Shown piece by piece: positions 53,239 through 61,826 of a stretch of 64,000 nucleotides of DNA. The translations under genes were made by a program, and so were the position numbers. Source of the DNA: Acetobacter aceti (GTDB lineage Bacteria > Pseudomonadota > Alphaproteobacteria > Acetobacterales > Acetobacteraceae); NCBI RefSeq assembly GCF_002005445.1, contig NZ_CP014692.1, positions 2,604,001 through 2,668,000 of the forward strand, written 5' to 3'. The first letter of the stretch is position 1, and every line of letters starts with the position of its first letter. The notes below the pieces were generated by a model that was not told the origin of the DNA, made no database searches, and was given only the letters and a program-made list of their open reading frames with translations.

Positions 53239-54123
53239 GTGGACTGGGACAAACTCAGGATATTCCATGCGGTTGCGGAAGCCGGGTCGTTTACCCATGC
53301 GGGTGACGTGCTCAACCTCAGCCAGTCTGCCGTTTCACGTCAGATTTCAGCACTGGAGGAGGTTCTCCAGGTACCACTTTTTCACCGTCACGCCCGTGGT
53401 CTTATCCTGACCGAGCAGGGTGAGACGCTGAATCACACTGTCAGGGAAGTCTTCTCCAAACTGGAGATGACCCAGACACTTCTGACAGAAAGCAAGGAGA
53501 AGGCCGCAGGACGCCTTCGCGTCACCACGACCACCGGCTTTGGAAGCTGCTGGCTGATGCCGCGCCTTCATCGCTTCATGACGCATAACCCGGATATTTC
53601 CATCACGCTGATCCTTGAGGACAATGACCTCGATCTGGGCATGCGTGAAGCCGATGTCGCCGTCAGAATGCACGCGCCGCGCCAGCCGGACCTCATCCAG
53701 AGACACCTTGCGGACTTCCCGCTCTCTGTCTTCGCCTCTCCGCGCTATATTGAGCAGTTTGGCCAGCCCACCTCGCTTGAAGACCTTTCCAGTCACAACC
53801 TCGTGGCGTTCGGCGGCTATCACCCGCCGGTTCCGCATGTGAACTGGCTGCTGGAAGCCGGGCTGCCGGAAGGCGCGCGGCGCACGGCCCGACTGGAAGT
53901 CAACAGCATGGTCGCCATGGCGGATGCCATCTCCGCCGGTCTCGGCATCGGGTCGGTTCCGGGCTACGCCGTCGCGGAATATCCGGACCTGATCAAGGTG
54001 CTTCCCAATGTCGATTCCCCCAAGGTAGAGGCTTTCTTTGTCTACCCGGAAGAATTACGCAGTTCGAAGCGTGTCGCCGTCTTCCGCGACTTCCTGACCA
54101 GCGAACTGGGGTTGCGTTCCTGA
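53239..54123 (+). CDS. LysR family transcriptional regulator
   Basis: A 294-residue LysR protein. N-terminal winged helix-turn-helix: WDKLRIFHAVAEAGSFTHAG, LNLSQSAVSRQISALEEVLQ, PLFHRHARGLILTEQGETL; the rest is the effector-binding domain (RLRVTTTTGFGSCWLMPRLH onward). Start is GTG at 53239 within ATCGGGGTGGAC. Placement after trxB is conserved in several Alphaproteobacteria in my recollection; a redox-linked role is a guess. A strong terminator follows the stop. Confidence 0.9.
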   Translation: MDWDKLRIFHAVAEAGSFTHAGDVLNLSQSAVSRQISALEEVLQVPLFHRHARGLILTEQGETLNHTVREVFSKLEMTQTLLTESKEKAAGRLRVTTTTGFGSCWLMPRLHRFMTHNPDISITLILEDNDLDLGMREADVAVRMHAPRQPDLIQRHLADFPLSVFASPRYIEQFGQPTSLEDLSSHNLVAFGGYHPPVPHVNWLLEAGLPEGARRTARLEVNSMVAMADAISAGLGIGSVPGYAVAEYPDLIKVLPNVDSPKVEAFFVYPEELRSSKRVAVFRDFLTSELGLRS

Positions 54124-54152
54124 ACGCCGCTTCCAGTTTCTGAGGTTTTTCA

Positions 54153-54177
54153 GGCGGGTATTGTCATGATACCCGCC
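54153..54177. terminator. rho-independent terminator after the LysR gene
   Basis: GGCGGGTA (54153-54160) pairs with TACCCGCC (54170-54177), with further pairing into the 9-base loop, followed by TTTTCTGT. It lies between the convergent LysR gene and the 51-aa gene and may serve both. Confidence 0.85.
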
Positions 54178-54199
54178 TTTTCTGTCTTAAACGCCGGTA

Positions 54200-54355
54200 T
54201 CAGGGCTCTTCAAAGACCGTAATGGCGCCCGCGAGCAGACCCACCAGCCCCAGACAGATGGCAATGGTTTCTCCGGCCGGGGCATAATGCGGGGCGCCAT
54301 AAGACACAGCGACACACATGACCCAGCCGACAAGACAGACAATCAGCATGGACAT
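54200..54355 (-). CDS. 51-aa two-helix membrane protein downstream of mntR
   Basis: ATG at 54355 (AGGAAGG about 12 bases upstream; a second ATG at 54349) opens MSMLIVCLVGWVMCVAVSYG, then a short polar turn (APHYAPAGE) and a second helix (TIAICLGLVGLLAGAITV), ending VFEEP. The codon pattern is coding-like and the frame is continuous upstream into the mntR spacer. It lies 41 bp after mntR on the same strand. Function unknown; a link to manganese handling is only suggested by position. Confidence 0.5.
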   Translation of the reverse strand: MSMLIVCLVGWVMCVAVSYGAPHYAPAGETIAICLGLVGLLAGAITVFEEP

Positions 54356-54396
54356 GGCACGGAAACCTTCCTGAATTGCGTGGAAACTCGAGGCAT

Positions 54397-54885
54397 TTAT
54401 TTGTTCGCAAGTCGATTGATGAAGTCGTGTAATCCACCATCAATCGCCCGCTTGAAAGCGGCAAGGGTTTCATCCCCGACATAATGCTCAATACCCTCGG
54501 CATCGACCACCACACTGTCCTCACTCACGCCAAGCGCCCGCAGAAACGCTTCGACGATCCGGTGCCGGCTCCTCGCCTCTTCCGCAATTTTCTGCCCTGC
54601 TCCGGTGAGGAAAACGCCGCGATACGGTTTTTGCACAACGAAACCATCCGCCACGAGCCGCGCCAGCATCTTGGCGACGGTCGGCTGCGACACTCCCAGA
54701 CGCGCCGCAATATCGACCTGTCTGGCCTCCCGCGATTCCTCCAGAAGGTCGGAAATCAGTTCCACATAGTCTTCTACCAGAACCTTGCGCCGCGCTTCCC
54801 GATTGGCCCGGAAGCTCTCTGACTGCGCGGTCGGATCCGGCAAGGAAGGCAGTGTTTTCTGTATGCGTGGCGACTTCAAGATCAC
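54397..54885 (-). CDS. mntR: manganese-responsive regulator MntR (DtxR/MntR family)
   Basis: A 162-residue metalloregulator: an N-terminal winged helix ([40 protein letters not shown]) followed by the metal-binding dimerisation region ([20 protein letters not shown], then [17 protein letters not shown]), with the Glu and His ligands in RHRIVEAF and EGIEHYV. The 20-residue N-terminal tail before the first helix is seen in many proteobacterial MntR proteins. MntR with Mn(II) represses uptake genes by binding an AT-rich palindrome; two such sites lie between it and the divergent TonB-dependent receptor gene. Confidence 0.9.
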   Translation of the reverse strand: MILKSPRIQKTLPSLPDPTAQSESFRANREARRKVLVEDYVELISDLLEESREARQVDIAARLGVSQPTVAKMLARLVADGFVVQKPYRGVFLTGAGQKIAEEARSRHRIVEAFLRALGVSEDSVVVDAEGIEHYVGDETLAAFKRAIDGGLHDFINRLANK

Positions 54886-54956
54886 GACTTTCCCGGATGA
54901 TTATTCCGGATGGAATAGATCATTCCTCATGTGTGATCCAGCTTTCCCTGACCCAT

Positions 54957-54977
54957 AATATAGCATATTGCATATAT
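54957..54977. promoter_or_regulatory. imperfect MntR-box-like site near mntR
   Basis: AATATAGCATATTGCATATA shares its left half and the flanking CCCATAATATAGCAT with the perfect site at 55093-55112; the right half is shifted by one base. It lies about 70 bases upstream of the mntR start and may mediate autoregulation. Confidence 0.5.
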
Positions 54978-55092
54978 CTTAGTCATTTGTTTTAATAATA
55001 GAGAAAGCATCATTCAGGTGTAACTGTTACCGCACTGGCGCGCCCTGTTCCTGACCGTTCAGAGTGATCGGGTCCGCTCTTTCCCAGCCCAT

Positions 55093-55112
55093 AATATAGC
55101 ATTTGCTATATT
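55093..55112. promoter_or_regulatory. perfect MntR-box-like palindrome before the TonB receptor
   Basis: AATATAGCATTTGCTATATT: perfect 9+2+9 palindrome with the TAGCA/TGCTA core of the enterobacterial MntR box (as I recall it, ACATAGCAAAtGCTATGT-like). It ends 20 bases before the receptor ATG, a position that would block transcription or initiation. Confidence 0.7.
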
Positions 55113-55132
55113 GAATTGCAGAGACGTTACCG

Positions 55133-57358
55133 ATGACACAACGCAAGATGACTTTGAGATCAGCCCTGATCTGCAGCATCGTCTCAATCGCCCCACGGAG
55201 CGCCATTGCCAACATCGCAAGCAGTCTACCCTTCCCCGACACCAAAAAGGCTTCGGAGCACTCTCTGCCAACCTTGCAAAAGCTCCCTTCACGACATTCA
55301 ACCACTCCTCCTCAAACGGGAAAAGCTGTCGCCATCTCAGAACAGATCCATGTCATGGGCCACATGGATCAGGCCCGGGGACGTATTTTCCCGGCACTGG
55401 GGGCAGTCTCCTACGGCATCGATCAGCAGCAGATTCAGGCGACCCCACAGGGACAGAACGCGACCTTCAGCCAGATCATGCTGCGCCTGCCGGGCGTGGT
55501 GCAGGACAGTTATGGCGAGGTTCATGTCCGTGGCGAGCATGGCGGCCTGACCTACCGCGTGAATGGCGTGCTCCTCCCGGAAGGGCTCAACGGCTTTGGT
55601 CAGGAACTCGACACCCGCATCATCCAGTCCATGAATCTGCTGACCGGCACCCTCCCCGCCCAGTTCGGCTTCCGCACCGCCGGCATTGTCGACGTCAACA
55701 CGAAAAGTGGCTCCCAGCTCAAGCATAATCAGTTTTCGCTTTATGGCGGCAGCTACCAGACCTTCGCTCCGTCTCTCCAGCTTGGCGGACACAAGGGAAA
55801 TTTCGAGTATTTCACGACTGTTTCCTACAATCGCAACGCCATCGGCATCGAAAACCCGACCGGATCTTTCCGCCCGGCGCATGATCTGACCGAGCAGGAA
55901 AAAGCGTTCGGTTATTTTTCATGGCATCCCGACGATGCAAACCGCCTGTCGCTCCTGACCAGCGCTTCTTACAGTGATTTTGAGATACCCAATACGCCGG
56001 GACTGCCACAGCTTTACGCGATTGCTGGCACCGATATCCAGACACCCTCCGTGCAGTCCCGCTTTCTCAGGGACAGCCAGACAGAGCAGAACTATTACGC
56101 CGTCGTTTCCTGGCAGCACACTCAGGATGAGCTGAATTTTCAGGCATCACCGTTTTTCCGCTACGGACGCATTGATTATACGCCCGACCCGATCCGGGAT
56201 CTGGTGTTTCAGGGCGTCTCTGAGCATGAGGTCAATGACTTTACAACAGGCGGCATGCAGTTCGATCTGTCATGGAATATCGCGAAGCATCATACGCTGC
56301 GGACTGGCTTTCTCGGGCAATATACTTCCGAACGGCTTGATACGAATTCGCTGGTCTTTCCGACCGGAAGCGAAGGGCCGCAGTTATCGGCAACGCCACA
56401 ACGGGTGATCGACAACAGCGGCAACTGGTCTGTCGAAGCGGGCGCCTATCTTCAGGATGAATACAAGATCACCCGCTCTCTGACATTCAATTATGGCATC
56501 CGCTATGACCGGTTCGCATCCTCGTTCGACACCGAGGGACAACTGAGCCCGCGCGCCAATCTCGTCTGGAAGCCTTTCAGGAACACGACTTTTCACATCG
56601 GTTACTCACGCTATTTCGCGCCGCCGTCGCCGCAATACATCTATCCTTCGACACTCACCCGTTTCGCCGGGACGACCAATGCACCGGCATCCCCTGCCGG
56701 AGACGCCACGAAAGCTGAGAAATCGCATTACGTCGATATTGGTATTCTTCAGCGTATTACACCAGAATTCCAGATCACCGTGGATGCGTTTTCCAAATGG
56801 GCGCATGACATGACCGATCTCGGCCAGTTCGGTCGCGCCGTCATTCTGGCGCCGTTCAGCTATCGCCGCGGCCATATTTACGGCACAGAGCTCGGCCTGT
56901 CCTGGCGCAAGGGCCACTGGTCAGTATTCGGCAATTTCTCATTCGTGAAAACTGGCGCCCATGACATCAACTCGGCGCAGTATCAGTTTTCCCAGGAAGA
57001 GCTGGACTATATCCGGCACCATGACATCCAGCTGGACCATCAGGGAAAATACACCGCCAGCAGCGGTGCGTCATGGAGCAACACGCATCATCTGATCTAT
57101 GTCGATTTCATCTACGGCAACGGCTTGCGCAGCGGCTTCGCCAATATCGACAAGGAACCGCAATACGCCATCTTCAACATCGGCTATCAATACACGATTA
57201 CCCCAGTTCCTCTCGGCCATGCTGTCAGGCTGCGTGCCGATGTGGTCAATCTTTTTGACAGGAAATACCAGCTGAGGGACGGCAGCGGTGTCGGCGTATA
57301 TCAGGCCCAGTATGGACAGAGACGAGGTGTCTATTTTGCAGCAGTCGCCGATTTTTGA
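55133..57358 (+). CDS. TonB-dependent outer-membrane receptor
   Basis: A 741-residue outer-membrane receptor. N-terminal signal peptide MTQRKMTLRSALICSIVSIA with a likely cleavage near SAIAN; a plug domain (QIMLRLPGVVQDSYGEVHVR, RVNGVLLPEG, IVDVNTKSG); then a long beta-barrel ending in Phe (GVYFAAVADF), the usual C-terminal signature for BAM insertion. The ligand is not evident from the sequence. The MntR-box-like palindrome 20 bases before the start and the divergent mntR gene make manganese, or a manganese complex, the best guess. No TonB box is identified with confidence. Confidence 0.88.
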   Translation: MTQRKMTLRSALICSIVSIAPRSAIANIASSLPFPDTKKASEHSLPTLQKLPSRHSTTPPQTGKAVAISEQIHVMGHMDQARGRIFPALGAVSYGIDQQQIQATPQGQNATFSQIMLRLPGVVQDSYGEVHVRGEHGGLTYRVNGVLLPEGLNGFGQELDTRIIQSMNLLTGTLPAQFGFRTAGIVDVNTKSGSQLKHNQFSLYGGSYQTFAPSLQLGGHKGNFEYFTTVSYNRNAIGIENPTGSFRPAHDLTEQEKAFGYFSWHPDDANRLSLLTSASYSDFEIPNTPGLPQLYAIAGTDIQTPSVQSRFLRDSQTEQNYYAVVSWQHTQDELNFQASPFFRYGRIDYTPDPIRDLVFQGVSEHEVNDFTTGGMQFDLSWNIAKHHTLRTGFLGQYTSERLDTNSLVFPTGSEGPQLSATPQRVIDNSGNWSVEAGAYLQDEYKITRSLTFNYGIRYDRFASSFDTEGQLSPRANLVWKPFRNTTFHIGYSRYFAPPSPQYIYPSTLTRFAGTTNAPASPAGDATKAEKSHYVDIGILQRITPEFQITVDAFSKWAHDMTDLGQFGRAVILAPFSYRRGHIYGTELGLSWRKGHWSVFGNFSFVKTGAHDINSAQYQFSQEELDYIRHHDIQLDHQGKYTASSGASWSNTHHLIYVDFIYGNGLRSGFANIDKEPQYAIFNIGYQYTITPVPLGHAVRLRADVVNLFDRKYQLRDGSGVGVYQAQYGQRRGVYFAAVADF

Positions 57359-57830
57359 CGGGGCTTCTCATCGCACCATCTGGCCGATTCAGGAATAAAA
57401 TTCGGGAAGTTGATCCATTCCGGAACAGCCTGCACGACATAATTTACATGGATTTAACTCACTGACCCTAAAATTCTTAATTCAATGGCGCTGATTGCGC
57501 TGCGATAGTGTTTTCAAAAGGGTGGTTAACGGGCACGTCCTGCTCATGTTGTCTGCGCAAATCAGCGCAACATTCCAAAATATCCTGCGTCGTCAACTGC
57601 ATTGAGCTTCAGGCGGGCTGGTCTTTTTTCTGCTTTCGCCCCAACGGCCTTCCCTTCCTGAACCACGGACGGTCCGGGTTGACGCCGAAAGCCAATACGG
57701 GATATCGCGACGCCCTCCGTATAACCGGAGGCGCCTGGATAATCTGACTTCAGAGGCTTGCCCGTTACAGATACTTAACCAGTTATGCCTCATACAGCCC
57801 GACCAGGCACCAAAAGGGATAGACATTGCT
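57359..57830. other. intergenic region between the receptor and the GGDEF-EAL gene
   Basis: No gene supported. A 79-codon plus-strand frame at 57508-57747 has no ribosome-binding site and an uncharacteristic composition. CGCCCTCCG (57711-57719) and CGGAGGCG (57726-57733) form a bulged hairpin without a U-run. Confidence 0.45.
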
Positions 57831-59603
57831 ATGAAAGAGCAATCCGTTCGTATTCCTGACAGCGATCCGGTAGAACAGAATATCAGGTTTCTCTGGTCGG
57901 CAATCGACGAAGTGTTGATCGTCGCCATCACGGATATCAATGGTGTCATTACGCACGTCAATGAGCGTTTTTGCCAGATCAGCGGATACACCAAGCATGA
58001 ACTGCTCGGCCATACTCACAGGATCCTGAACTCCGGCTATCACAGCCAGACTTTTTTCCGAAACCTGTACGCGACGATCAGTTCAGGGAAAATCTGGAGA
58101 GGAAAGATCTGCAACCGGGCCAAGGATGGCTCGCTTTACTGGGTTGCAACCACAATCATCCCCCGCAAGGATGAACGGGGAAAGATCGTTTCCTACATCG
58201 CTTACCGCTTCGACGTCACGCCACTGATCGAAGCCCGGAACAGGATGAAGCATCTCGCGCGGCAGGACCCTCTGGTCGATGCGCTGAATCGCATCGGTTT
58301 CTCTGAAGGGCTGTCCGATACGCTTGAAAAAATCATGCTGTCCGATGACACGCGCCTGATGGTTCGCATTGATCTTGATGGCTTCAAGGAGGTCAACGAT
58401 ATCTACGGTCATGATGCCGGCGATATCGTGCTGATTGAAGTCGCCCTGAGACTCAGGAGCTTTGCCGGACCTGATGCAATCGTTGGTCGCCTTGGTGGGG
58501 ATGAATTCGCCATCATCATGGATCATCCTTTTCCGCTCACCTCCGTGGATCACCACCTCGAGCACCTTCTCCGCCATCTTGAAGCCCCGGTGACCTTTGA
58601 GGAAACCTGCGTCTCGGTATCGGCCAGCATTGGTTACACAATCCTCGACGCCACGGCTGCATCCGGCCAGACATTCTTGAAAGATGCTGACATTGCCTTA
58701 CTTCAGGCAAAGCAGAGAGGAGGACAAAGTGTTGTCGCTTTCACGCCGGCCATGGGCACCAAGGTCAAGAACCATCAGTTGCTGATGAGTCAGATTCATC
58801 TCGCTGTCGAGCGGGGCGAACTGGAAATGTACTATCAACCGCTCATCAACCTGTCTGTTGGTCAGGTCACTGCCTGCGAGGCGCTTCTGCGCTGGCATCA
58901 CCCTGAACTCGGCCTTCTGACTCCGGCTTCATTCCCGGAAATCTTCGGTGATTTCCGTACCGGGCTGGCAATCGGCAGATTTGTCCGGCAGTCCGTCATC
59001 AGGGATCTCGGCGCATGGATCAGGACAGGTGAATACAACGGCAAAGTCACGCTGAATGTCAGCATGGCTGATTTCGGGACGGATGGCCTCACCCAGGAGT
59101 TCTGTGATCTGACAGCGACGGCGGGCGTCCCACGCGAAAAAGTCCAGATAGAAATTACTGAAACCATCTTTCTTGGCGCCACGCGATCAGACCGCGTCAG
59201 ACGAGAAATATTCAGACTTGCAAGGCATGGTTTCAAAATTGCCTTCGATGATTTCGGCACTGGCTACGCCGCGATCAGCCATCTGCGCGAACTGCCGCTC
59301 ACCCATATCAAGATCGATCGAAGCTTCATTGCCAATATCGGCCAGAACACACGTGATCTGAAGATCACATCCGGCCTGATCCGTCTGGCGCGCAGTATTG
59401 ATATGGCGATCATCGCCGAAGGGGTGGAGACCGTCGATCAGTTACGTATTCTGAACGATCTGGGTTGCACCGCCTGTCAGGGCTACCTTTTCGCAACCCC
59501 GGTTCCTGTAACCGCCGTGCCTGATGCTGTAAAACACGCCTGCATGATCCTGAATGATTTCAGGAAATCAGCCCACGGCAGTTTTCCATCCGGGTCCGCC
59601 TGA
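57831..59603 (+). CDS. PAS-GGDEF-EAL cyclic-di-GMP signalling protein
   Basis: A 590-residue cytoplasmic protein. The PAS domain spans about 20-135 (VAITDINGVITHVNERFCQI, SGYTKHELLGHTHRILNSG, WRGKICNRAKDGSLYWV). The GGDEF domain has an intact active site (VGRLGGDEFAI near 221; RIDLDGFKEVNDIYGHDAGD). The EAL domain is complete: CEALLRWHHPELG near 350, LNVSMADFG, QIEITETIF, FDDFGTGYAAISHL, KIDRSFI, IAEGVETVDQL, QGYLFA. Both cyclase and phosphodiesterase activities are thus possible. The PAS resembles light/oxygen-type sensors; cofactor unknown. Monocistronic. Confidence 0.92.
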   Translation: MKEQSVRIPDSDPVEQNIRFLWSAIDEVLIVAITDINGVITHVNERFCQISGYTKHELLGHTHRILNSGYHSQTFFRNLYATISSGKIWRGKICNRAKDGSLYWVATTIIPRKDERGKIVSYIAYRFDVTPLIEARNRMKHLARQDPLVDALNRIGFSEGLSDTLEKIMLSDDTRLMVRIDLDGFKEVNDIYGHDAGDIVLIEVALRLRSFAGPDAIVGRLGGDEFAIIMDHPFPLTSVDHHLEHLLRHLEAPVTFEETCVSVSASIGYTILDATAASGQTFLKDADIALLQAKQRGGQSVVAFTPAMGTKVKNHQLLMSQIHLAVERGELEMYYQPLINLSVGQVTACEALLRWHHPELGLLTPASFPEIFGDFRTGLAIGRFVRQSVIRDLGAWIRTGEYNGKVTLNVSMADFGTDGLTQEFCDLTATAGVPREKVQIEITETIFLGATRSDRVRREIFRLARHGFKIAFDDFGTGYAAISHLRELPLTHIKIDRSFIANIGQNTRDLKITSGLIRLARSIDMAIIAEGVETVDQLRILNDLGCTACQGYLFATPVPVTAVPDAVKHACMILNDFRKSAHGSFPSGSA

Positions 59604-59695
59604 GTCTTTCTGACCCTGCAGCCAGCCACTGTCTTCTGGCCGCAGGGTCCATCTTGCGGAAACATCCCTCTCAGTCTTCACTCATCAAGAAGAGG

Positions 59696-60670
59696 TTACG
59701 CCTCCACCGGCGACAGGAGTGGCCTGTCTGCTGCCATTGCAGCGACGTTATCCAGCGCCAGCATCCCCATCTCCGTACGGGTCTCCACCGTGGCGCTTCC
59801 CACATGCGGCGTCATGAACAGGTTGGGCAGTTCCAGTAACCGGGGATCAGGGTTCGGTTCATTTCGACAGACATCGAGCCCGGCTCCGGCGAGTTGACCG
59901 CTGCGAAGCGCTTCAATCAGGGCGTCTTCATTCACAAGACGCCCTCGCGCGGCATTCACGAAAATTGCTCCCCTGGGCAGTCGGGACAGGAAAGCCTGAT
60001 CGACCATGCCATCCGTGTCGTCGCTGCCAGGAAGATGCAGGCTGATGATCTGGCAGCGCGGCAGCATGTCTTCGAGACTCTCCACCCATGTCGCGCCATG
60101 TTCCAGTTCGGAAGCCAGACGCCGCCTGTTATTATACAGAACGGTCATGCCGAAGCCTCGCGCCCTGCGGGCGACAGCCTGCCCAATACGTCCCATACCG
60201 ACAATGCCGAGCGTCTTGTTGCTGATCCGCATCCCCAGCATTTCATCCATAGCAAGGTCACGTCCCCAGCCTTTGCGAACCAGTGCCGTATATTCGGCAG
60301 CACGCCGGGCGGCGGCCAGAATAAGCAGCAAAGCAAGATCAGCGTTACATTCGGTCAGCACATCGGGTGTGTTGGAGACGGCAATGCCCCGTGAGCGAAT
60401 GGCTTTCACATCCAGATGGTCGAGGCCCACGCTGACGGTCGCAACCAGACGCACTGAAGAAGGGATCCTGCTGACATCATCCCCCTTGATCGCCGCGTGA
60501 TGCGTCACCAGCAGGGCTTCGGCCTGCGTCTCCTCCGCCTGCCTGAAGAGAGCCGCCGTATTCAGCGGCTCCGGTGGCGGAGAGGGAGCATCGAACTCCC
60601 GTGCAATCCGCGCTTCCACAGCTTCAGGCAGGCGAACGCTGCGTACGATACGGGTGCGCGAGAGGGACAT
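59696..60670 (-). CDS. D-isomer-specific 2-hydroxyacid dehydrogenase
   Basis: A 324-residue NAD(P)-dependent reductase. Substrate-side VATVSVGLDHLDVKAIRSRG and SNTPDVLTECNADLALLLIL, the Rossmann motif LGIVGMGRIGQAVARRARGF, FVNAARGRLVNEDALIEALR and the catalytic region (GLDVCRNEPNPDPRLLELPN, MTPHVGSATVETR with Glu and His) place it near glyoxylate/hydroxypyruvate or 2-ketogluconate reductases. In acetic acid bacteria a 2-ketogluconate reductase would return keto-gluconate to gluconate, feeding gntK, which is an inference. ATG at 60670 has GGAG six bases upstream. Confidence 0.87.
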   Translation of the reverse strand: MSLSRTRIVRSVRLPEAVEARIAREFDAPSPPPEPLNTAALFRQAEETQAEALLVTHHAAIKGDDVSRIPSSVRLVATVSVGLDHLDVKAIRSRGIAVSNTPDVLTECNADLALLLILAAARRAAEYTALVRKGWGRDLAMDEMLGMRISNKTLGIVGMGRIGQAVARRARGFGMTVLYNNRRRLASELEHGATWVESLEDMLPRCQIISLHLPGSDDTDGMVDQAFLSRLPRGAIFVNAARGRLVNEDALIEALRSGQLAGAGLDVCRNEPNPDPRLLELPNLFMTPHVGSATVETRTEMGMLALDNVAAMAADRPLLSPVEA

Positions 60671-61093
60671 GACAAACTCCATCGGCTATGTGGCGTGCGT
60701 TGATCAGGTCGGGATCATGAAGCGAGAAAGAGGAACACGGCAAGAGGCTGTCAGTTTCGTGATGAATGCCCAGCCAGCCACAGGAAGGCGCTCCCGATCG
60801 GCAGCAGTTTTCATGCAACAAGGATCAGGTGGCCACATTCTCAGGCTGGATGTCATGCCGGCAACTCACCTCGCAGAGCGTCCGGGAGCTGACTTTTGAA
60901 GAGGAGGACAGGCGCAGAAATATGCCGCTGTCCTCCGGCCAGTCTCTCTTTTTCCGGGGACGAAACCAGACATGTCCTGCACACGTGGAACTCTCCGGGC
61001 GAATGAGGGTAGTCTGAAAACAATGGATCAGAGCGTTTCCACCACCCCGGAACGGGTAAAGGCCCCTTGCATGAAACAGGAAGAAGGATCGGC
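60671..61093. other. intergenic region before aat, with a hairpin
   Basis: No protein gene supported. It holds a 9-bp perfect inverted repeat (60903-60936) followed by a T-run (60949-60953). Short plus-strand frames here are unlike their neighbours in composition and lack ribosome-binding sites. Confidence 0.45.
60903..60936 (+). terminator. hairpin followed by a T-run, possible sRNA terminator
   Basis: GGAGGACAG (60903-60911) pairs with CTGTCCTCC (60928-60936); TTTTT follows at 60949-60953 on the plus strand. No plus-strand gene lies upstream (the 2-hydroxyacid dehydrogenase diverges), so it may end a small RNA or leader transcript. Confidence 0.4.
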
Positions 61094-61765
61094 ATGAACG
61101 ACCAGATCGAACTGACGCCGGAACTGATGCTGGGAGCATACTCCGTTGGGCTGTTCCCGATGGGAAGCAGCGAAGATCCAGACAGGCTCGACTGGTATGA
61201 TCCTGATCCGCGCGGCGTCATGCCATTATACGGCTTTCACCTTCCCAAACGCCTGTGTCGGACTGCCCTGAGCGAGCGTTTCACCGTGACGACCGACCGT
61301 GATTTCGAAGGAGTCATGCGGGCCTGCGCCGCCCCTGCGCCGGGGCGCGAAACGACATGGATCAGTGAAACGATTCTCAGCCTGTTCTGCCGTCTGCATG
61401 ACATGGGTTACGGCCACAGCATCGAGGCATGGCGTGACGGCGAAATGGTCGGCGGCCTGTACGGTGTGGCTTTGGGAAGCGCTTTTTTTGGTGAAAGCAT
61501 GTTCAGCCGGGAGACGGATGCATCCAAGGTGGCGCTGGTGCATCTGGTCGCCCGCCTCCGGCTCTGGGGCTATGATCTGCTGGATACCCAGTTCGGCACG
61601 ACACATCTCTCGCAGTTCGGCGGCATCGAGATTGATGCCGCCGACTACAAAAATCGTCTACGTGAGGCCACACGCTCCGAACAGCGCTGGACACCCCTTT
61701 CTGCAACAGAAATTGCCGCAGAAATCCGACAGATACGTGAAGAGACCCGCCTTGCAGGTGGTTGA
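61094..61765 (+). CDS. aat: leucyl/phenylalanyl-tRNA-protein transferase
   Basis: Transfers Leu or Phe from tRNA to proteins with N-terminal Arg or Lys, marking them for ClpAP (N-degron pathway). The 223-residue protein has LTPELMLGAYSVGLFPMG, DWYDPDPRGVMPL, TWISETILSLFCRLHDMGYG, the active-site region SIEAWRDGEMVGGLYGVALG with GSAFFGESMFSRETDASKVA, and LLDTQFGTTHLSQFGG. ATG at 61094 follows AAGGATCGGC. It is preceded by a 420-bp gap and stands upstream of two exported proteins. Confidence 0.95.
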   Translation: MNDQIELTPELMLGAYSVGLFPMGSSEDPDRLDWYDPDPRGVMPLYGFHLPKRLCRTALSERFTVTTDRDFEGVMRACAAPAPGRETTWISETILSLFCRLHDMGYGHSIEAWRDGEMVGGLYGVALGSAFFGESMFSRETDASKVALVHLVARLRLWGYDLLDTQFGTTHLSQFGGIEIDAADYKNRLREATRSEQRWTPLSATEIAAEIRQIREETRLAGG

Positions 61766-61826
61766 CTGAGCGATGCAGATAGGGTGCTCTCGACGAGAAT
61801 GTCATGGAATGAGGACTGTTCGACGT

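Noticed and set aside
57508..57747. 79-codon plus-strand frame before the GGDEF-EAL gene
   Set aside because: Composition (Cys, Trp, Ser rich) unlike real genes here and no ribosome-binding site.
60654..60899. 81-codon plus-strand frame between the 2-hydroxyacid dehydrogenase and aat
   Set aside because: Its first part overlaps the dehydrogenase start region; no motif and no ribosome-binding site.
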